The notes under the pieces were generated by a model. It was not told where the DNA came from and did no database searches. It saw nothing but the letters and a program-made list of their open reading frames with translations. From DATAAZ01 sp036259875 (lineage in GTDB: Bacteria; Actinomycetota; Thermoleophilia; Gaiellales; Gaiellaceae): DNA of 21,471 nucleotides. Where the stretch lies: positions 1 through 21,471 of the forward strand of contig DATAAZ010000009.1 of NCBI GenBank assembly GCA_036259875.1, in the 5' to 3' direction. The translations under genes were made by a program, and so were the position numbers. This document shows, in pieces, positions 19,130 through 21,471 of this stretch. Position 1 is the stretch's first letter, and each line of letters opens with the position of its first letter.

Positions 19130-21471
19130 ATGACTCATAACCGCGTGATCGCGACGCCGGACCAGCGCCTGCGCGTGTTCGTCAGCTCGACGCTGGAGGA
19201 GCTTGCGGACGAGCGCGCCGCAGCGCGGGACGCGATCGAGAGCCTCCGGCTGACGCCGGTCATGTTCGAACTCGGCGCGCGGACACACCCTCCGCGTGAG
19301 CTTTACGCGGCCTACCTCGAACAGAGCGACGTCTTCGTCGGCATCTATGGCGAGCAGTACGGCTGGGTCGCGCCCGGTGCCGGCGTGTCCGGCCTAGAGG
19401 ACGAGTACCGACTTGCCGCCGAGAAGCCGCGGCTGCTCTACGTCAAGCGGCCGGCACCCGGCCGCGACGCGCGCCTTGCCGCGCTCGTCCAGGGGATCGA
19501 AGCTGAAGGTGCCGTCTCGTACAGGGCTTTCAGAGAGCCGAACGAGCTTCGACGCCTGCTTGCGGACGATCTCGCGCTTCTGCTCAGCGAGCGCTTTCAG
19601 GGCGATCCGCACCATCGCACTGGACCGGCGTTCGGGCACAACCTTCCTGCGCCGCTGACCTCTCTGGTCGGCCGGGACCGCGAACTCGCGGCGATCGGCG
19701 AGATCCTGGGCGAGAGCCGCCTCGTGACGCTGACGGGTCCAGGAGGCGTCGGCAAGACGCGCGTGGCCGTCGAGGTCGCACGCGATCAGCTCGCGCGCCG
19801 CGCCCACGGTGCGTGGCTCGTCGATCTCGCTCCACGGCCGCAGACGCCGGATGTCGCCGGTGAGACCGCGCGCGTGCTCGACGTGCAGGCGCGCGCGGAC
19901 GCGACTCCAACCGAGGCGCTGCGCCGCTACCTCGTGAACCGCGACTTGCTGCTCGTTCTCGACAACTGTGAACAGGTGATCGATCCGTCCGCGGACCTCG
20001 CCGCGACATTGCTGACGTCCTGCCCGGACGTCCGGATCCTCACGACGAGTCGCGAACCGCTCGGGCTGGCCGGCGAGACCGTCTGGAGACTCGACCCGCT
20101 CGCGCCGGAGGAGGCGTCTCGGCTGTTCGTTGCTCGCGCGCGCCAGCGCCTGCCTAGCTTCGAACCGGACGGCGACGCACAGGCGACGATCGACGAGCTC
20201 TGCGCACGGCTCGATCGCCTGCCGCTTGCGATCGAGCTCGCCGCAGCCCGCGTCGGCGCGATGTCGCCGGCGGAGATCCTCTCGGACCTCGCCGCGCGCC
20301 TCGGCGAGCTCGCCGGAGGTAGCCGGCTCGCTCCGGCCCACCACCGCAGCGTTCGCGCCACGGTCGAGTGGAGCTACGAGCTACTGGATCCGGTCGAGCG
20401 GGACGCGTTTCGCGCCCTCGCCGTTTTCGTCGGCGGCTTCGACGCCGCGGCGGCCCGCTCGGTCGTCCCGCAGCCTTCGTTCGATCTGCTCGGACGCCTG
20501 GTGGACAAGTCGCTGGTAGCCGTGGTCGAGAGTACGGGCGGGCGAACGAGGTACCGGCTGCTCGAGACCGTCCGGGAGTACGCGCACGAGCTGCTAGTCG
20601 ACGGCGGCGAGCTGGAGGGCGCGCGCGAGCGGCACCTGCGCCACTTCTCGGCGCTCGCCGAGAGCTCAGACGCGGGCTGGCCCTCCGCGCGTGCGCACGC
20701 CGTCGGCCGGCTTGCGGCTGATTACGACAACGTTCGCGCCGCCTTGGACTTCGCCGCGGCGTCCGACGCGTGCGGCGCGCGGCCGCTGCTTGCCAAGACC
20801 AAGGATCTCTTCCTCATGCTGGGCGCGACGGACGGGCGGCGCCTCGCGGAGCTGCTCCTCGAACGATGTCCGGCGCGTGACCGGGATCGGGCAGAGCTGC
20901 AGCTCATGGCCGGCGCGCTCGCGTTTGTCGTGGCGGATGCGGAGGGAGCGAGAACTGCGCTCGCCGAGGCGCAGGCCCTGAGCGGGGAGCTCGGCGAGCG
21001 GGGGCTGGAAGGGTGGGCTCACTGGTTCCTCGGGCTGACGGAGACGCTGGACGGCGCGATCGAACCGGCTCGCAAGCACCTGGAGACGACTCGCACCCTC
21101 CACGAGGAGGCCGGCGTCGCGAGCGGGTGGAGACGCGCGACGGCCGTACTCGGGCTCACGTTCCTGCTGGGAAGCGATCCCGACCGGGCGCGCGAGCTCG
21201 TCGAGCAGGCGCTGGCCGCAAACGTGGCGGAGGAGGACGAGTGGGGGCAGGGGCAGTGCAGCGTCTACCTCGGGCTCATCGCCGAGTCGACCGCGGCCGA
21301 CCGCGACGTCGTCACGTCGCATTACCGCCGCGCCGTCGAGTTCCTGCGGCTCTATCGGGGAGGGCCGCTGCTGCCCGTCGCCTTGATCGGCCAGGCGGGC
21401 CTGCTCGTCGACGACGACCCCGAGCGGGCGCTTCGCGTCGTCGCCGCCGCGTACGCTCTCAACGAGCGAAC
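19130..21471 (+). CDS. DUF4062-NB-ARC STAND ATPase with helical-repeat tail (partial, C-terminus outside window)
   Basis: The first 780 residues are visible, in one unbroken frame. The N-terminal DUF4062 domain (about 13-115) has LRVFVSSTLEELADERAAA, then VFVGIYGEQYGW (68-79) and EDEYRLAAE (90-98); this is a small flavodoxin-like fold related to TIR/SLOG-type nucleotide-binding domains. A STAND ATPase of the AfsR/NB-ARC kind follows: Walker A GPGGVGKT (203-210), Walker B LLLVLDN (273-279), sensor TTSREPLGL (305-313), and the GLPL-like LDRLPLAIELAAARV (361-375). A winged-helix segment (WSYELLDPVERDAFRALAVF and on) and TPR-like helical repeats (from about 500) run off the window. Such proteins switch from an inactive to an oligomeric state when the repeats sense a signal. 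It is divergent from the TrkA-RyR gene and both share operator sequence. Confidence 0.92.
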   Translation, partial: MTHNRVIATPDQRLRVFVSSTLEELADERAAARDAIESLRLTPVMFELGARTHPPRELYAAYLEQSDVFVGIYGEQYGWVAPGAGVSGLEDEYRLAAEKPRLLYVKRPAPGRDARLAALVQGIEAEGAVSYRAFREPNELRRLLADDLALLLSERFQGDPHHRTGPAFGHNLPAPLTSLVGRDRELAAIGEILGESRLVTLTGPGGVGKTRVAVEVARDQLARRAHGAWLVDLAPRPQTPDVAGETARVLDVQARADATPTEALRRYLVNRDLLLVLDNCEQVIDPSADLAATLLTSCPDVRILTTSREPLGLAGETVWRLDPLAPEEASRLFVARARQRLPSFEPDGDAQATIDELCARLDRLPLAIELAAARVGAMSPAEILSDLAARLGELAGGSRLAPAHHRSVRATVEWSYELLDPVERDAFRALAVFVGGFDAAAARSVVPQPSFDLLGRLVDKSLVAVVESTGGRTRYRLLETVREYAHELLVDGGELEGARERHLRHFSALAESSDAGWPSARAHAVGRLAADYDNVRAALDFAAASDACGARPLLAKTKDLFLMLGATDGRRLAELLLERCPARDRDRAELQLMAGALAFVVADAEGARTALAEAQALSGELGERGLEGWAHWFLGLTETLDGAIEPARKHLETTRTLHEEAGVASGWRRATAVLGLTFLLGSDPDRARELVEQALAANVAEEDEWGQGQCSVYLGLIAESTAADRDVVTSHYRRAVEFLRLYRGGPLLPVALIGQAGLLVDDDPERALRVVAAAYALNER

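Noticed and set aside
15130..19130. Mobile element or integrase explaining arrival of the conflict-like genes
   Set aside because: No transposase, integrase, tRNA or flanking direct repeats could be found in the window; the STAND gene runs off the end, so boundaries beyond it cannot be judged.
19394..20344. 316-residue minus-strand frame opposite the STAND ATPase
   Set aside because: Antisense of the Walker A to GLPL region; no independent start signals or domain.

Overview
The window is very GC-rich (third codon positions are almost always G or C). Genes are short and mostly single or in two- or three-gene units. The families present (MacB-like ABC export, ECF sigma factor with zinc anti-sigma, ArsR-SRPBCC pair, PadR, BBE-type flavoenzyme, AfsR-like STAND ATPase) suggest a high-GC soil or sediment actinobacterium. 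Class Thermoleophilia is an inference from general resemblance, not something the sequence proves.

Layout. 1-2.8 kb, minus strand: an export operon (two-cysteine-repeat lipoprotein, membrane-fusion adaptor with a peptidoglycan-binding insert, MacB/LolD-type ATPase running off the window). It is preceded by an 11-bp tandem repeat typical of OmpR/PhoB-class operators and by a broken histidine kinase. 2.8-6.9 kb: a frameshifted cupin, a methyltransferase, a TetR-cupin divergent pair, and a DUF1579-like protein. 6.9-10.3 kb: a ferredoxin-reductase-type flavoprotein, a secreted helical protein, and a small protein-sigma-anti-sigma operon. The last two units share a promoter-like element with identical spacing. 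10.4-13.8 kb: a ThDP enzyme and an SMP-30 lactonase separated and preceded by remnants of a GMC oxidoreductase and an enolase-superfamily enzyme, apparently a decayed sugar/polyol oxidation cluster. 13.9-15.1 kb: an ArsR-SRPBCC operon whose start codon lies inside a palindrome, then a VOC (glyoxalase-fold) pseudogene.

15.1-21.5 kb is the most interesting part. A PadR regulator is divergent from a BBE-type FAD oxidase. The oxidase converges on, and overlaps, a membrane protein combining two transmembrane helices, two TrkA/RCK-like Rossmann folds and a C-terminal RyR domain. That protein is divergent from a large DUF4062-NB-ARC (STAND) ATPase with a helical-repeat tail, which runs off the window. 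Three separate promoters (oxidase, TrkA-RyR protein, STAND ATPase) have TTGACA/TTGACG -35 boxes, and each carries a copy of one palindrome (CTCCGA, T, TCGGAG and variants) on or beside its -10 box. The simplest reading is one repressor, probably the local PadR, holding a sensor/effector module silent. DUF4062, STAND and RyR domains all recur in predicted prokaryotic conflict (antiphage or self/non-self) systems, so this may be an undescribed, transcriptionally gated conflict or signalling system.

At least five, probably six, gene remnants occur in 13 kb, each beside intact genes, pointing to active gene decay. No tRNA, rRNA, CRISPR array, insertion sequence or integrase was seen.
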